A DNA stretch of 64,000 bases from Comamonas sp. (GCA_028690035.1 JAQVCA010000007.1:9126-73125); one strand, 5' to 3'. Positions 8,230 to 18,343 are shown, counted from the stretch's first letter. The notes: a model not told the origin generated them from the letters alone. Numbers and translations are program-made.

Positions 8230-9315
8230 TTAATCAGCATGGCCCCCGGCCTGCGCCACATCAGCCAGTAGCTTGCGGATGGGTGCGGGTAGGCCCTGTG
8301 CCAGCGCATCTGACAGGGACCACCAGGCACCGTCGGTGTTGTGGGGCAGTGGGTGCTGCTTGGCCTGTGTTACGTGCAGCACGACGGGGTGCAAGTGCAG
8401 CTCCCGGTGTGTGAGGCCGTGCTGCAGCACGGGTAGATCGGTGCGTGCGAAGCCATCCATGTTGACCAAGACAGAGTCCAGCTCGTCGGCACTGGCGTAC
8501 ACCAAAGGGCTGTACAAACCAGCCCAAATCGCGTTGGCACCACTTTGTGCAGAACGCCGCTGCAGCCAGTACTGGTTGTGTGGTGTACGTAAGAAGAGCA
8601 GCCACCACGACTGGCTGCGCCGCACGGTCTTGCGTGTTTTGATGGGGAACTCCTGCGCCCGCCCTTGTTTGCTGGCCTGGCAGTGGGTTTGCAGCGGGCA
8701 CAGCAGACAGGAGGGGGAGCGCGGTACGCATACCGTGGCCCCCAGATCCATCAGCGCCTGGGTGTAGCGTGGCATGTCGCTGGCTGCCGTGGGCAATAGC
8801 TGCTCGGCCAGCGCCCATAAAATTTTTTCCTGGCGCGCTTGGGCCAGATCGCCTTCAAAGGCCAGCACGCGCGTCAGCACGCGCTTGACGTTGGCATCCA
8901 GAATGGCTGCGCGTTCCTCAAAGCAAAAGGCGGCAATGGCTGCCGCAGTGGAACGGCCAATACCTGGCAGCTGTGCCAGTGCCTGGGCGCAGCGTGGAAA
9001 TTGCCCGCCATGCTCTGCCATCACCACCTGTGCGCAGCGGTGCAGGTTGCGAGCGCGGCTGTAGTAGCCCAGACCGCTCCAGAGTGCCATCACCTGATCG
9101 GCAGGGGCAGCAGCCAGGCTGGCCACATCGGGCAGGGTGGCTAAAAAACGCTCGTAGTAGCCCAGGACGGTGGTGACCTGGGTTTGTTGCAGCATGATTT
9201 CCGACAGCCACACGCGGTAAGGATCGCGCGTGTTTTGCCAGGGTAGATGGTTGCGACCGTGCTGGGCCTGCCAGCGCACGATACAAGTGGCGAGCGGTGG
9301 AAGTGCGTACGTCAT
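8230..9315 (-). CDS. mutY: MutY, adenine DNA glycosylase
   Basis: MutY removes A mispaired with 8-oxoguanine. The 361-residue protein has WLSEIMLQQTQV with the catalytic Glu, the helix-hairpin-helix LAQLPGIGRSTAAAIAAF, the catalytic Asp in AAILDANVKRVLTRV, and the iron-sulfur loop C-X6-C-X2-C-X5-C (CVPRSPSCLLCPLQTHC). A C-terminal NUDIX-like domain for 8-oxoG recognition follows, with many Gln and His residues. I chose ATG 9315 (MTYALPP) because the longer frame to 9459 would overlap the GTPase gene and lacks family similarity. mutM is two genes upstream. Confidence 0.96.
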   Translation of the reverse strand: MTYALPPLATCIVRWQAQHGRNHLPWQNTRDPYRVWLSEIMLQQTQVTTVLGYYERFLATLPDVASLAAAPADQVMALWSGLGYYSRARNLHRCAQVVMAEHGGQFPRCAQALAQLPGIGRSTAAAIAAFCFEERAAILDANVKRVLTRVLAFEGDLAQARQEKILWALAEQLLPTAASDMPRYTQALMDLGATVCVPRSPSCLLCPLQTHCQASKQGRAQEFPIKTRKTVRRSQSWWLLFLRTPHNQYWLQRRSAQSGANAIWAGLYSPLVYASADELDSVLVNMDGFARTDLPVLQHGLTHRELHLHPVVLHVTQAKQHPLPHNTDGAWWSLSDALAQGLPAPIRKLLADVAQAGGHAD

Positions 9316-9412
9316 ATCGATAAACCCGTCAGCCCTAGCTGTGCAGTCAGGACTGGTTAGTGCGGTTGCCGTCGGTGAATGTGCGCGTGGGGCGGGACGC
9401 GCAAAGTGCGCT

Positions 9413-11365
9413 TCAGACAGATTCCATCGGGAGATGCAGGAGTTGGTGGCAGCGTGCATCCAATTGTTGCTCCAGGCGCAGCAGCTGGGCTTCTGCAGCC
9501 TCCACAGCGGCGATGTGCTCCATCAAACCGCTGGCCGCTTGCTGTATGCGATCCACCGCTTCAATGCGCCGGGCAAAACTGCGCTTGCGCTCCTTGAGCT
9601 GGGCATCTAGCTGGGCGGTGGCCGCCTTGCTCCAAAGATCCAGATCATTGGCCGCATTTTCAAAGATGGAGCGCAAGCGCATACCCAGCGCCTTGATCAA
9701 GCGCTCGCCAAACAGGGGATTGGCCAGCTTCAGTACATGGCCGAAGCCTAGGTACTGCAGGTAGCTTTGCTCCAGTTGGCTCAGTGCCATCTCAAAGTCG
9801 TGCAGCTGCAGCGGCTCAGGCGGCAGCAGCGAAAAGCCAAACTCGGCATTCAACTCCTTAAAGCTGGCCCCCAACATGGTTTGCACTTCAGTGGCCGCAG
9901 CGCGCACTTTGTCGCCCAGTTCGCGCAGGCGCTCAAAGGTTGATGCGTACACCTTGCGCACACCCAGCTTCAGCCCAGAGTTTTCCAGCGCCCGTGTCAG
10001 CTGCTCGAGCTCGCGGCGCTGCGAGGTGGCGCCCAGATGCTGAAACGCCTGATTCATCAGGCGCAGGTGTACCGTGCGCAGCGCCAAGATGCGCGTACTG
10101 CTGGCTTCAAAACTGCGCTGCTCTTGCTCAATGCGCTGGCGCATACTGGCAATCACGGTAGAGTTTTTCCCGCGCAGGCTGCGCAGCTCCAGCATCTGTT
10201 CGTCCAGATCGCGACGGCGGATCTGGATGGAGCGGCGCACCTGTGCTTGCATCTGTTGCACTCCACCGGCCACGGCCATATGCAGAATGCTCTGTCGGTG
10301 TCCCAGGATGCCATGTGCCAGGGCATTCTCAAATGCTGGCAGACCACTTTCACGCAGCAGCTCGGTGCGATTTTCGATCTTGGCCACCAGCCCTTTGTGG
10401 CCCGACAGCGGCAGGATACGCTCGGGCGAGATTTGCAGCATCTCGGCACTTTGCAAGCGCAGGCGCTCCAACTGCGCACGTACCTCTTCGGGGCTGTCCA
10501 TGCTGCCCCATAGGGTGTCGATCTTGTTCAGCACCACCAGGTGCGACTCACCCTCACGGTGGCTGGGCAGCAAATGCTCGCGCCAGATGGCCAAGTCGGA
10601 TTTGGTCACGCCGGTATCTGCGCCCAGTAGAAACACCACCGCGTGTGCTTGGGCGATCTGGTTGACGGTCAGTTCTGGCTCGGCGCCTACGGCGTTCAGG
10701 CCTGGCGTGTCCAAAATTACCAGCCCCTGCTTGAGCAGCGGGTGCGCCATGTTCACCAGCGCATGGCGCCAGCGCGGTACCTCAATCAGGCCTTGGGCGT
10801 CCTGCATGGGGTTGTCCTCGGGCATGGTGTCGCTCCAGAAGCCCAAAGTGCGCGCCTCTTCTACGGAGACTTTGCTGGTTTCGGCCACTTTGGCAATTTG
10901 TGCCGCTAGCTGTTCGGGGTCGTGTACATCAAGTGGCAGTTGCACCCATGTGGATGGGCGCGTGCGCCACTGCGCCAAACTGTACGACTGGGCACGCGTC
11001 TCGATCGGCAGCAGGCGCATGCACGCAGGCAGGGCCGGGTCGTAACCCAGCTCGGTGGGACACATGGTGGTGCGCCCCGGTGAGGCTGGCATGATGCGCC
11101 GCCCATAGTGGGCAAAGAACACGGCGTTGATCAGCTCCGATTTGCCGCGCGAGAACTCGGCGACAAACGCCACGCACACCTTGTCGTCACGCAACTGTGC
11201 TTCTAGGCGCTGCAGGTGATCCTGCACGGCTGTGTCTAAAAGCTCTTGCTCGCCCAGCCAGACCCGAAAGTCCCCAAGCTGACTGGCGAAGTTCTTGCGC
11301 CATAGACCCAACTGGTCAAACTGTTCGTTAAATGATGGGCCCACCTGTATGTCTCCCGCATGCAT
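9413..11365 (-). CDS. Dynamin-like GTPase
   Basis: This 650-residue protein carries a dynamin-type GTPase domain: P-loop VAEFSRGKSELINA (about residues 67-80), a switch Thr in SPGRTTMCPTELGYD, the DTPGLNAVGAEPE G3 motif, and G4 VVLNKIDTLWG. About 300 residues of helical, Gln/Arg-rich coiled coil follow, as in bacterial dynamin-like proteins that remodel membranes. A hydrophobic paddle is not obvious (LLPPEPLQLHDFEMAL and YLGFGHVLKLANPLF are candidates). It lies 97 bp upstream of mutY on the same strand. The physiological role is unknown. Confidence 0.85.
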   Translation of the reverse strand: MHAGDIQVGPSFNEQFDQLGLWRKNFASQLGDFRVWLGEQELLDTAVQDHLQRLEAQLRDDKVCVAFVAEFSRGKSELINAVFFAHYGRRIMPASPGRTTMCPTELGYDPALPACMRLLPIETRAQSYSLAQWRTRPSTWVQLPLDVHDPEQLAAQIAKVAETSKVSVEEARTLGFWSDTMPEDNPMQDAQGLIEVPRWRHALVNMAHPLLKQGLVILDTPGLNAVGAEPELTVNQIAQAHAVVFLLGADTGVTKSDLAIWREHLLPSHREGESHLVVLNKIDTLWGSMDSPEEVRAQLERLRLQSAEMLQISPERILPLSGHKGLVAKIENRTELLRESGLPAFENALAHGILGHRQSILHMAVAGGVQQMQAQVRRSIQIRRRDLDEQMLELRSLRGKNSTVIASMRQRIEQEQRSFEASSTRILALRTVHLRLMNQAFQHLGATSQRRELEQLTRALENSGLKLGVRKVYASTFERLRELGDKVRAAATEVQTMLGASFKELNAEFGFSLLPPEPLQLHDFEMALSQLEQSYLQYLGFGHVLKLANPLFGERLIKALGMRLRSIFENAANDLDLWSKAATAQLDAQLKERKRSFARRIEAVDRIQQAASGLMEHIAAVEAAEAQLLRLEQQLDARCHQLLHLPMESV

Positions 11366-11442
11366 TGCCTAGCGGGGAATATACCCCGCACGCTTGGCGC
11401 CAGCGTCGACGGACGCGGGGCTTTCCTGTCCTTTCTTGGTCT

Positions 11443-12270
11443 TTAGGGAGAGTCTGGGGGCTGGCAATACGGGCAAAAATAAGTACTGCGCTGCCCTTGG
11501 CGCAGCACCTGAATGGGGGTGCCACACACCCGGCACGGCTCGCCTTGGCGCCCATACACCTGGGTTTCGGTTTGAAAGTGCCCACTCTGGCCTGCCGCAT
11601 CGGAAAAATCACGCAGCGTGGTGCCGCCGCGTTGCACTGCCTGCGCCAGGGTGGCCACAATGGCCGCATGCAGACGCCGTGCCTTCACAGTGCTGATGGC
11701 GCAGGCCGGGGTACTGGGGTGGATGCGGCTGGTAAACAGCACCTCGCATGCGTAGATATTGCCCACCCCCACCACCAGCCTACCAGCCAGCAGCACCGCT
11801 TTGATTGGCGCGCGGCTGCGCTGCAGACCGCTGGCAAATGCTTCCCAGTGAAAGCTTTGCGCATCCAGGGGTTCCATGCCCAGACCGTCCAGCAACTTGC
11901 GCGCGCGGGGATCATGCACGCCGCTGACCGCCAGTACTGCACCAAAACGGCGCGGATCGTGCAGACGCAAAATGCCCTGGCTGGTGTGCATCTCAAAATG
12001 GTCGTGTGCACCGGACGGTGGCAGGCTGGACGCAAAGCGAAGGCTGCCCGACATGCCCAAATGCAGCATGAGCATGCCCTGATCCAAGTCCAGCAACAGG
12101 TATTTTCCGCGGCGGCGTACCTGTCGCACGCTGCGTCCCAACAGCTCCTGGGGTGCACATCCCAGCGGCCAGCGCAGCGGCTTGCCCAGCTGCACCTGGG
12201 TGATGCATGCACCGGCAATGGCATCGGCAAAACTGCGACGGGTGACTTCGACTTCGGGGAGTTCAGGCAT
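11443..12270 (-). CDS. mutM: MutM/Fpg, formamidopyrimidine-DNA glycosylase
   Basis: MutM excises 8-oxoguanine and ring-opened purines and cleaves the abasic site. The 275-residue protein starts MPELPEVEV, where Pro and Glu after the processed Met are catalytic. The beta-F lysine region is KPLRWPL, the helix-two-turn-helix is near [14 protein letters not shown], and the C-terminal zinc finger is C-X2-C-X16-C-X2-C (CRVCG ... FCPYC). It is divergent from the TPR gene. Confidence 0.97.
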   Translation of the reverse strand: MPELPEVEVTRRSFADAIAGACITQVQLGKPLRWPLGCAPQELLGRSVRQVRRRGKYLLLDLDQGMLMLHLGMSGSLRFASSLPPSGAHDHFEMHTSQGILRLHDPRRFGAVLAVSGVHDPRARKLLDGLGMEPLDAQSFHWEAFASGLQRSRAPIKAVLLAGRLVVGVGNIYACEVLFTSRIHPSTPACAISTVKARRLHAAIVATLAQAVQRGGTTLRDFSDAAGQSGHFQTETQVYGRQGEPCRVCGTPIQVLRQGQRSTYFCPYCQPPDSP

Positions 12271-12326
12271 GGCGCACGTGAAAAATGGAGCGTTTGCGGG
12301 GCAAAAGCTTGGATTATCATGGCTCT

Positions 12327-14147
12327 ATGGCCTTGTTTTTTTGCTCCCTGCCCGTGCCACGCCTACCGCACTTTTTGCTCTCCTCTGCTCCCATGCTCCA
12401 CACCCGCCTTGGCCCTGCGTTGGCTGCTTTGGCCACCTTGACGGCCTACGCCCAGCCTGCTCCTGCGCCTGAGGCGCCTACCCCCCAGACCACCGCAGCG
12501 CCCCCGGAACAAGCGCTTGCCGGGTTGGATGGGCCATTGTTTTACGAGCTTCTGGTCGGTGAGATGTCCGCCACGCACGGCGATGCGTCCACTGCCATTG
12601 CCTTGCTGCTCGATGCCGCGCGGCAAACGCAATCGCAGGCGCTGTACCGCCGTGCCACCGACGTCGCCCTGCGTGCCCGATCGGGCCCGCGCGCCTTGGA
12701 AGCGGCGCAAGCTTGGCAGCAGGCCTTTCCGGACGCGCGCGACGCCAACCGCTATCTGCTGCAGATTCTGCTTATGCTCAACCGCGTGTCCGAGTCCGAA
12801 ACTCCCCTAGCGCGCGAGTTGGCCCACACCCCCGTGACCAGCAAACCCGCGGTGTACTTGGCCATCGCCCAGCTGTACCGTCATGTCAGCGACAAGGCGC
12901 TGGCTGCCGCCGTGGTCGAGCAGGCCTTGCAAGCCGATTTGCACCATTCCACCCTACAGCCCAACGCCCTGACGCTGGTGGGCCACCTGCGCTTGGCGGC
13001 TGGACAAAAAACCCTGGCGCTGCAGGCCGTGCAACAGGCGCATGCTTTGGCGCCTGACAACGGCGCCAGCGCCTTGCTGGCGTTGGAACTGCTGGAAAAT
13101 CAGGTGCCTGAGGCCGAATCCATACTGCAGCGCTACCTGGAGCGCGAAGCCGCCCCCACCATCCGTCTGGCGTATGCGCGCGTGCTCATGGATCGCCAGC
13201 AGCTGGCAGCGGCGCGCACCGAGCTGCAGGCCGTCCTTGTCCACGCCCCGCAGCAGGCCGATGCCTGGTTTGCCCTAGCCGCCGTACATGCCCAATTGGG
13301 TCAGTGGGAGCAGGCAGAACAGGCCTTGCAAAGCTACCTACCACTGCTTGAGCGCATACCCGAAGCCGCCCAGCGCCGCCATGCTCTGCAGCAGGCCAGT
13401 CTGCTGGGCGCACGCAGTGCCCTGCAAGCCAACCAGCTGGAACGCGCCACGCAGTGGCTGCAGCGTGTGGACGGGCAGAACAACTTGCTGGGCCTGCAAA
13501 GCCTGCGCGCTGCCGTGCTGGCACGCCAAGGCCAGCTGGAGCAGGGGCGGGCGCTGATTCGCGCCACGCCCTCGGCCAGCGTGACCGAAGATTTGCGCAA
13601 GCAACAGGCCGAAGTGCAACTGCTGCGCGATGCCGGTGCCTATCCCCAGGCCTACGCCTTGCAAACCCAACTGCAGCAGGCCCACCCTGCTGACCCTGAC
13701 ATCACCTACGAAACAGCGCTGCTGGCCGAACGCGTGGGCGAGCTGGATGCCATGGAAGCCCTGCTGCGCAGCGTCATGGTGCGCCACCCCGACTACCACC
13801 ACGCCTTCAACGCGCTGGGCTACGCGCTGGCCGATCGCGGCGAGCGCCTGGACGAGGCGCGCGCCCTGATCCAGCACGCGCTGCAGCTGGCCCCCAACGA
13901 CCCATTCATCACCGACAGCCTGGGCTGGGTGGAATTTCGCCAAGGCAACTTGCCCGCCGCTTTGGCCCTGCTAGAGCAAGCCTACGCCCTGCGTGACGAC
14001 GTTGAAATCGCCACCCACCTGGGCGAAGTGCACTGGGCTATGGGGCAGCGCGATCGCGCCCTGACCCTATGGCGCCAGGCGCAGCAGCGTGACCCCGATA
14101 ACGCTGTGCTGCGCGCCACGCTGCAGCGTTTGCAGGTGCAGCCATGA
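12327..14147 (+). CDS. Periplasmic tetratricopeptide repeat protein
   Basis: About 606 residues, almost wholly TPR-type helix pairs. A signal sequence is present: hydrophobic residues end in LATLTAYA before Gln, and the mature part begins with a Pro/Ala-rich linker. TPR units include HAFNALGYALADRGERLDEA and DPFITDSLGWVEFRQGN near the C terminus. The start is uncertain: ATG 12327 is used here, while ATG 12393 (MLHTRLGPAL) would give a classic 21-residue signal peptide. It overlaps lolB by 4 bp, and the same order next to mutM is found in related bacteria, so an envelope role is inferred. Confidence 0.85.
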   Translation: MALFFCSLPVPRLPHFLLSSAPMLHTRLGPALAALATLTAYAQPAPAPEAPTPQTTAAPPEQALAGLDGPLFYELLVGEMSATHGDASTAIALLLDAARQTQSQALYRRATDVALRARSGPRALEAAQAWQQAFPDARDANRYLLQILLMLNRVSESETPLARELAHTPVTSKPAVYLAIAQLYRHVSDKALAAAVVEQALQADLHHSTLQPNALTLVGHLRLAAGQKTLALQAVQQAHALAPDNGASALLALELLENQVPEAESILQRYLEREAAPTIRLAYARVLMDRQQLAAARTELQAVLVHAPQQADAWFALAAVHAQLGQWEQAEQALQSYLPLLERIPEAAQRRHALQQASLLGARSALQANQLERATQWLQRVDGQNNLLGLQSLRAAVLARQGQLEQGRALIRATPSASVTEDLRKQQAEVQLLRDAGAYPQAYALQTQLQQAHPADPDITYETALLAERVGELDAMEALLRSVMVRHPDYHHAFNALGYALADRGERLDEARALIQHALQLAPNDPFITDSLGWVEFRQGNLPAALALLEQAYALRDDVEIATHLGEVHWAMGQRDRALTLWRQAQQRDPDNAVLRATLQRLQVQP

Positions 14148-14674
14148 TCTGCTGCGCTAGGGCGCATGCGCTGCGCCTGGCAAGCGCTGTGGCGCTGACC
14201 GCGCTGCTGTCCGCCTGCAGCACGCCGTCGCCTTCTTCTGTGCCCGAGCGCCCTGCTGCCGCAGTCACGCAGCAGTGGAGCGGTCGCTTGGCACTGCAGA
14301 TCGCTGCCGACGGGCCAGACGCCAGCGCCCAAGCCCTCAGCGCCCGTTTTGATTTGCAGGGCAGCGCAGCGCAAGGCCGTCTGGACGTCTTCAGCCCCCT
14401 GGGCACTCAGGTGGCCGCGCTCAGCTGGGGCCAGGGCTGGGCGCAACTGCAGCAAGGCGAGCAACTGCGCCAATCGGACTCGCTGGCCGAGCTGGTGCGC
14501 CTCAGTCTGGGCGCCGACATCCCCATCCCGGCGCTGTTTGCCTGGCTACAGGGCCAAGCCCTGCAGGCCACGGGCTGGCAGGTCAACCTCAGCCAATACG
14601 CCCAGGGGCGCATCACGGCCCAGCGCTGGACGCCCGCGCCCCAGGCGCAGCTGAAAATCATTTTGCAACCCTGA
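14144..14674 (+). CDS. lolB: LolB, outer membrane lipoprotein acceptor
   Basis: LolB takes lipoproteins from LolA and inserts them into the outer membrane. The 176-residue protein begins with a signal peptide ending in lipobox LLSAC (Cys about residue 25) and then a Ser/Pro linker. The body has the family pattern WSGRLALQI, ARFDLQGSAAQGRLDVFSPLGTQ in parts, and ends in GRITAQRW...LKIIL. The ATG overlaps the TPR stop (ATGA), so translation is coupled. Low sequence conservation is normal for LolB; its position before ispE supports the call. Confidence 0.9.
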   Translation: MICCARAHALRLASAVALTALLSACSTPSPSSVPERPAAAVTQQWSGRLALQIAADGPDASAQALSARFDLQGSAAQGRLDVFSPLGTQVAALSWGQGWAQLQQGEQLRQSDSLAELVRLSLGADIPIPALFAWLQGQALQATGWQVNLSQYAQGRITAQRWTPAPQAQLKIILQP

Positions 14675-14728
14675 AGCTCTGCGGTTGCGGTACCTTGTAT
14701 CGCCCCCGCACCTTGGCGCCATTTTCAC

Positions 14729-14826
14729 AAAATAGATAGCTGCTTGCGCTTGTTTTACCTTGTTTTCAGCATCAAATATGCTTAAAAACGTTATGTATCA
14801 AGCGATACCAGCTACTAAAAATATAT
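14729..14826. repeat. Palindromic 3'-flank element, copy R1 (degenerate)
   Basis: The left arm agctgcttgcgcttg (14739-14753) faces the right arm caagcgataccagct (14799-14813). The arms have drifted and pair only partly. It lies 55 bp after the lolB stop and just before ispE. Confidence 0.7.
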
Positions 14827-14837
14827 AAATACCCGCC

Positions 14838-15710
14838 ATGCACACCCTGTACGACGTCCCCGCTCCGGCCAAACTCAACCTGTTCCTGCACATCACCGGG
14901 CGGCGTGCCGATGGCTACCACCTGCTGCAATCGGTGTTCATGCTGCTGGACTGGTGCGACACACTCTCCTTCGAGCGCCTGGCACACAGCGCCACCATCA
15001 CGCGCAGCGATGCCCAGACGCACCCGGGCATCTGCGCGCCACTGCCCACCCACGACCTGTGCGTGCGTGCGGCCCAGGCGCTGCAGGCGGCCACCGGTTG
15101 CCAGCAAGGCGTACACATCCACTTGCACAAAAGCATCCCGGCGCAGGCGGGCATGGGCGGTGGCTCATCCGATGCGGCCAGCACTTTGCTGGCGCTCAAC
15201 CGCCTGTGGCGGCTGGGCCTAACGCGCGCTCAGCTGGCACGTATCGGCCTGAGTCTGGGTGCCGATGTGCCGTTTTTCATCCACGGACGCAATGCCTGGG
15301 TCGAAGGTGTGGGCGATGCCATCACCCCCCTGGAAGGCGCTGGCGCCCTGCCCAGCGCGCGCTTTGTGGTCATCAAACCTGCGGCAGGGTTGGAAACGGC
15401 GCAGATTTTTTCCAGTCCAAAGCTAAAGCGCGATACAAAACGCGCTACAATTTCTGGCTTTGCAGCGGATCACTACGGTTTTGGTCACAATGACCTACAG
15501 CCTGTCGCCTGTGCTTTGTGTCCGGAAATTGAGCAATCTCTCAGTTTCCTTGAAGGGCAAAATTTTCAGGCTAGAATGACGGGCTCAGGGAGTGCAGTGT
15601 TTGCCAAAATGCAACGCAGTGTGGATATCCATCAAGCGCCAAGCTCTTGGTTGGTTCACACCTGTGAAAACCTGCAAAAGCATCCATTATTTGAATGGGT
15701 GCAAGATTAA
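14838..15710 (+). CDS. ispE: IspE, 4-diphosphocytidyl-2-C-methyl-D-erythritol kinase
   Basis: IspE phosphorylates CDP-methylerythritol in the MEP isoprenoid pathway. The 290-residue GHMP kinase has PAPAKLNLFLHITGRRADGY, the ATP loop PAQAGMGGGSSDAASTL, and the C-terminal motif MTGSGSAVFAKM. A catalytic Lys and Asp pair is present in KLNLF and GADVPFF. From about 15400 the gene becomes noticeably AT-richer than its first half. It begins about 12 bp after element R1. Confidence 0.96.
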   Translation: MHTLYDVPAPAKLNLFLHITGRRADGYHLLQSVFMLLDWCDTLSFERLAHSATITRSDAQTHPGICAPLPTHDLCVRAAQALQAATGCQQGVHIHLHKSIPAQAGMGGGSSDAASTLLALNRLWRLGLTRAQLARIGLSLGADVPFFIHGRNAWVEGVGDAITPLEGAGALPSARFVVIKPAAGLETAQIFSSPKLKRDTKRATISGFAADHYGFGHNDLQPVACALCPEIEQSLSFLEGQNFQARMTGSGSAVFAKMQRSVDIHQAPSSWLVHTCENLQKHPLFEWVQD

Positions 15711-15751
15711 AAGCTACCGGTTGACAAGTTTTTTCGCTTGTTGATCCGTGT

Positions 15752-15828
15752 AGGGGAGTCGCCAAGTTGGTTAAGGCACCGGATTTTGATTCCGGCATGC
15801 GAGGGTTCGAGTCCTTCCTCCCCTGCCA
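15752..15828 (+). tRNA. tRNA-Gln (TTG)
   Basis: A 77-nt cloverleaf with encoded CCA. Acceptor AGGGGAG pairs with CTCCCCT, discriminator G. The anticodon stem is CCGGA/TCCGG around TTTTGAT, anticodon TTG. The T arm is GAGGGTTCGAGTCCTTC. It sits between ispE and prs, as in many betaproteobacteria. Confidence 0.97.
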
Positions 15829-15878
15829 CATTCTTTCAGCGTTCAAGCCCACCCGATCAGCCACCACGGGATACGCGC

Positions 15879-16844
15879 ATGCACTCCACTTTTTCTGATT
15901 CTGTCGTCTTCACCGGCAATGCCAATCCTGGCATGGCTGAAGAAATCTGCCGTTATTTGGGCACCAGCCTGGGTAAGGCCAGCGTGGGCCGCTTCTCTGA
16001 TGGGGAAGTGACCGTTGAAATCCAGCAAAACGTGCGTACCCGCGACGTGTTTGTTGTGCAATCGACTTGTGCGCCCACCAACGACAACCTGATGGAGCTG
16101 CTGGTGATGGTGGATGCGCTCAAGCGCGCCTCTGCAGAAAGCATCTGCGCCGTCATTCCCTACTTTGGCTATGCACGCCAAGATCGCCGCGTGCGTTCGA
16201 CCCGGGTGCCCATCACCGCCAAACTGGTGGCCAACATGCTGCAGGCTGCCGGTGTGTCGCGCGTGCTGACCATGGATTTGCACGCCGACCAAATTCAGGG
16301 CTTCTTTGACATCCCGGTGGACAATATTTACGCCTCGCCGGTGCTGCTGGGCGATTTGACTCAGCAGAAGTACGACGACCTGATCGTGGTCAGCCCTGAC
16401 GTAGGTGGTGTGGTGCGCGCACGCGCACTGGCCAAACAGCTGGGCTGCGATCTGGCCATCATCGACAAGCGTCGCCCCAAGGCGAATGTGTCTGAAGTGA
16501 TGCACGTGATCGGCGACATTGATGGGCGCAACTGCGTGATCATGGACGACATGATCGACACCGCCGGTACCTTGGTCAAAGCCGCTGAAGTGCTCAAAGC
16601 CCGTGGTGCCAAGCAGGTGTACGCCTATTGCACCCACCCCATCTTCTCTGGCCCTGCCATTGAGCGCATCGCTGGTGGCAACGCGCTGGATGAGGTCGTG
16701 GTGACCAACACCATTCCGCTGTCGCCTGCAGCCCAAGCCTGCGCCAAGATTCGTCAGCTGTCGATCGCTCCGCTGTTTGCTGAAACCATGCAGCGCATTC
16801 AGAACGGCGAGTCGGTCAGCAGTCTGTTCCAAGATCAAGACTGA
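15879..16844 (+). CDS. prs: Ribose-phosphate pyrophosphokinase (PRPP synthetase)
   Basis: Prs makes PRPP from ribose 5-phosphate and ATP for purine, pyrimidine, His, Trp and NAD synthesis. The 321-residue protein shows [13 protein letters not shown], the ATP-binding [28 protein letters not shown], the catalytic flexible loop with DKRRPK, and the PRPP loop [14 protein letters not shown] chose ATG 15879 because the longer frame runs back through the tRNA. A strong terminator follows. Confidence 0.98.
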   Translation: MHSTFSDSVVFTGNANPGMAEEICRYLGTSLGKASVGRFSDGEVTVEIQQNVRTRDVFVVQSTCAPTNDNLMELLVMVDALKRASAESICAVIPYFGYARQDRRVRSTRVPITAKLVANMLQAAGVSRVLTMDLHADQIQGFFDIPVDNIYASPVLLGDLTQQKYDDLIVVSPDVGGVVRARALAKQLGCDLAIIDKRRPKANVSEVMHVIGDIDGRNCVIMDDMIDTAGTLVKAAEVLKARGAKQVYAYCTHPIFSGPAIERIAGGNALDEVVVTNTIPLSPAAQACAKIRQLSIAPLFAETMQRIQNGESVSSLFQDQD

Positions 16845-16870
16845 TTCCCGTAGACCAAATTTTTACCCCC

Positions 16871-16895
16871 AAAGACGGCCGATGGCCGTCTTTTT
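16871..16895 (+). terminator. Rho-independent terminator after prs
   Basis: A perfect 10-bp stem, aaagacggcc and ggccgtcttt, encloses loop gat and ends in a T run. Confidence 0.9.
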
Positions 16896-16943
16896 ATCAA
16901 CCCGGATCAGGCTGGTCGCGGCCTATCCCACCAGGAGTTCACT

Positions 16944-17564
16944 ATGCAATTCGTTGCTACCACACGCGCACAACAAGGTACGGGTGCGAGCCGCCGCCTG
17001 CGCTTCACAGGCAAAACCCCCGGCATCGTGTACGGTGCAGGTCAAGACACCCAAGTCATCGAGCTGGACCACAACCAGCTGTTCCACGCCCTGAAAAAAG
17101 AAGAGTTCCACTCCAGCATTCTGGACATGGAACTGGACGGCAAAACCACCAAAGTGGTGCTGCGCGATGTGCAATACCACCCTTTCAAGCCCCTGATCCT
17201 GCACGTGGATTTCCAGCGCGTGGACGAGTCCACCAAGGTCGAATCCAAGGTTGCCGTGGTTTATGAAGGTGCTGACCAGTCGCCTGCTGTCAAGGAAGGC
17301 TGCACCATCACCCCATTGCTGCAAGAGCTGGCCGTGCTGAGCACCCCCGCCAAGCGTCCTGAATCCATCAAGGTCGATCTGTCGGGCCTGACCGTCAAGA
17401 GCAACCTGAGCCTGAGTCACCTGGTCAAGGTGCCTGCTGGCGTGAAGATCGTGGTACGTGGCTCCAACAAGAACCCTGCCCTGGTCAGCATCAAGCTGCC
17501 TGAAGTGGCTGTGGACACCAGCGCTGCCGCACCCGCAGCCCCTGCCAAGAAGGGCAAGAAGTAA
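16944..17564 (+). CDS. rplY: 50S ribosomal protein L25/general stress protein Ctc
   Basis: The 206-residue CTC-type L25 binds 5S rRNA. The N-terminal L25 domain has GTGASRRLRFTGKTPGIVYG and the C-terminal TL5 domain has VEPL-like segments such as KVPAGVKIVVRG. It ends in an Ala/Lys tail (APAAPAKKGKK). A good ribosome site (aggag, 16932-16936) precedes ATG 16944. Neighbour pth is the usual partner. Confidence 0.97.
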   Translation: MQFVATTRAQQGTGASRRLRFTGKTPGIVYGAGQDTQVIELDHNQLFHALKKEEFHSSILDMELDGKTTKVVLRDVQYHPFKPLILHVDFQRVDESTKVESKVAVVYEGADQSPAVKEGCTITPLLQELAVLSTPAKRPESIKVDLSGLTVKSNLSLSHLVKVPAGVKIVVRGSNKNPALVSIKLPEVAVDTSAAAPAAPAKKGKK

Positions 17565-17626
17565 TTGTCGGGCCATGGTGCCTGAGCGCTTGGCTCGGGT
17601 GCCATGGTTTTGCCCCGCTGCACCAT

Positions 17627-17654
17627 GGCCCACCTTGCGTGGGCCTTTTGTTTT
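17627..17654 (+). terminator. Rho-independent terminator after rplY
   Basis: A 7-bp stem ggcccac/gtgggcc with loop cttgc is followed by ttttgtttt. It may attenuate read-through into pth, 45 bp downstream. Confidence 0.8.
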
Positions 17655-17698
17655 GGCCGGTGTGGCCCGGCTGCACCGTATGAAAAAAGCGTCACCCC

Positions 17699-18343
17699 AT
17701 GATCAAGCTGATTGTTGGCCTGGGCAATCCCGGCCCCGAATACCTCGACACCCGCCACAACGCCGGTTTTTGGTGGGTGGATGCCTTGGCGCGCGAACTC
17801 AAGGTGTACCTGCAACCCGAGCGCAGTTACTGGGGGCTGGCGGCACGTGCCAATGTGCAGGGGCACACGCTGTGGCTGTTGCAGCCACAAACCTTTATGA
17901 ATCTGTCGGGCAAATCGGTGGCGGCGTTGGCCCGGTTTTTCAAAATCCAGCCCGATGAAATTCTGGTCGTGCACGATGAGCTGGACTTTGCACCCGGCCA
18001 AGTCAAACTCAAAAAAGGCGGCAGCCACGGCGGCCACAATGGCCTGCGCGATATCCACGCCCAATTGGGCAGCAGCGATTACTGGCGGCTGCGCATTGGC
18101 ATTGGCCATCCTGGGCATAAAAGTGAAGTTGCCAGCTGGGTGCTGAAAAAAGCCCCCGCCGACCAGCAGCGCGCCATAGAAGACAGCATTGCCCACAGCC
18201 TCAAGGCGTGGCCCTTGCTGCTGGCTGGCGAGATGGACAAGGCCATGGCCCAGATCCATACCACCACCGCCCCGCGCCCCAAGCCGCCGCGCCCTGTGTC
18301 TGCCATGCCAGCCACGGCCCCTGCTGCAGAGCCCAAGCAGTGA
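17699..18343 (+). CDS. pth: Peptidyl-tRNA hydrolase
   Basis: Pth recycles peptidyl-tRNA released from ribosomes. The 214-residue protein has [19 protein letters not shown] with the catalytic His, the substrate-binding [10 protein letters not shown], the catalytic Asp in VHDELDF, and [10 protein letters not shown] Pro/Ala-rich tail of about 20 residues extends beyond the normal end. Element R2 begins at its stop codon. Confidence 0.97.
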   Translation: MIKLIVGLGNPGPEYLDTRHNAGFWWVDALARELKVYLQPERSYWGLAARANVQGHTLWLLQPQTFMNLSGKSVAALARFFKIQPDEILVVHDELDFAPGQVKLKKGGSHGGHNGLRDIHAQLGSSDYWRLRIGIGHPGHKSEVASWVLKKAPADQQRAIEDSIAHSLKAWPLLLAGEMDKAMAQIHTTTAPRPKPPRPVSAMPATAPAAEPKQ

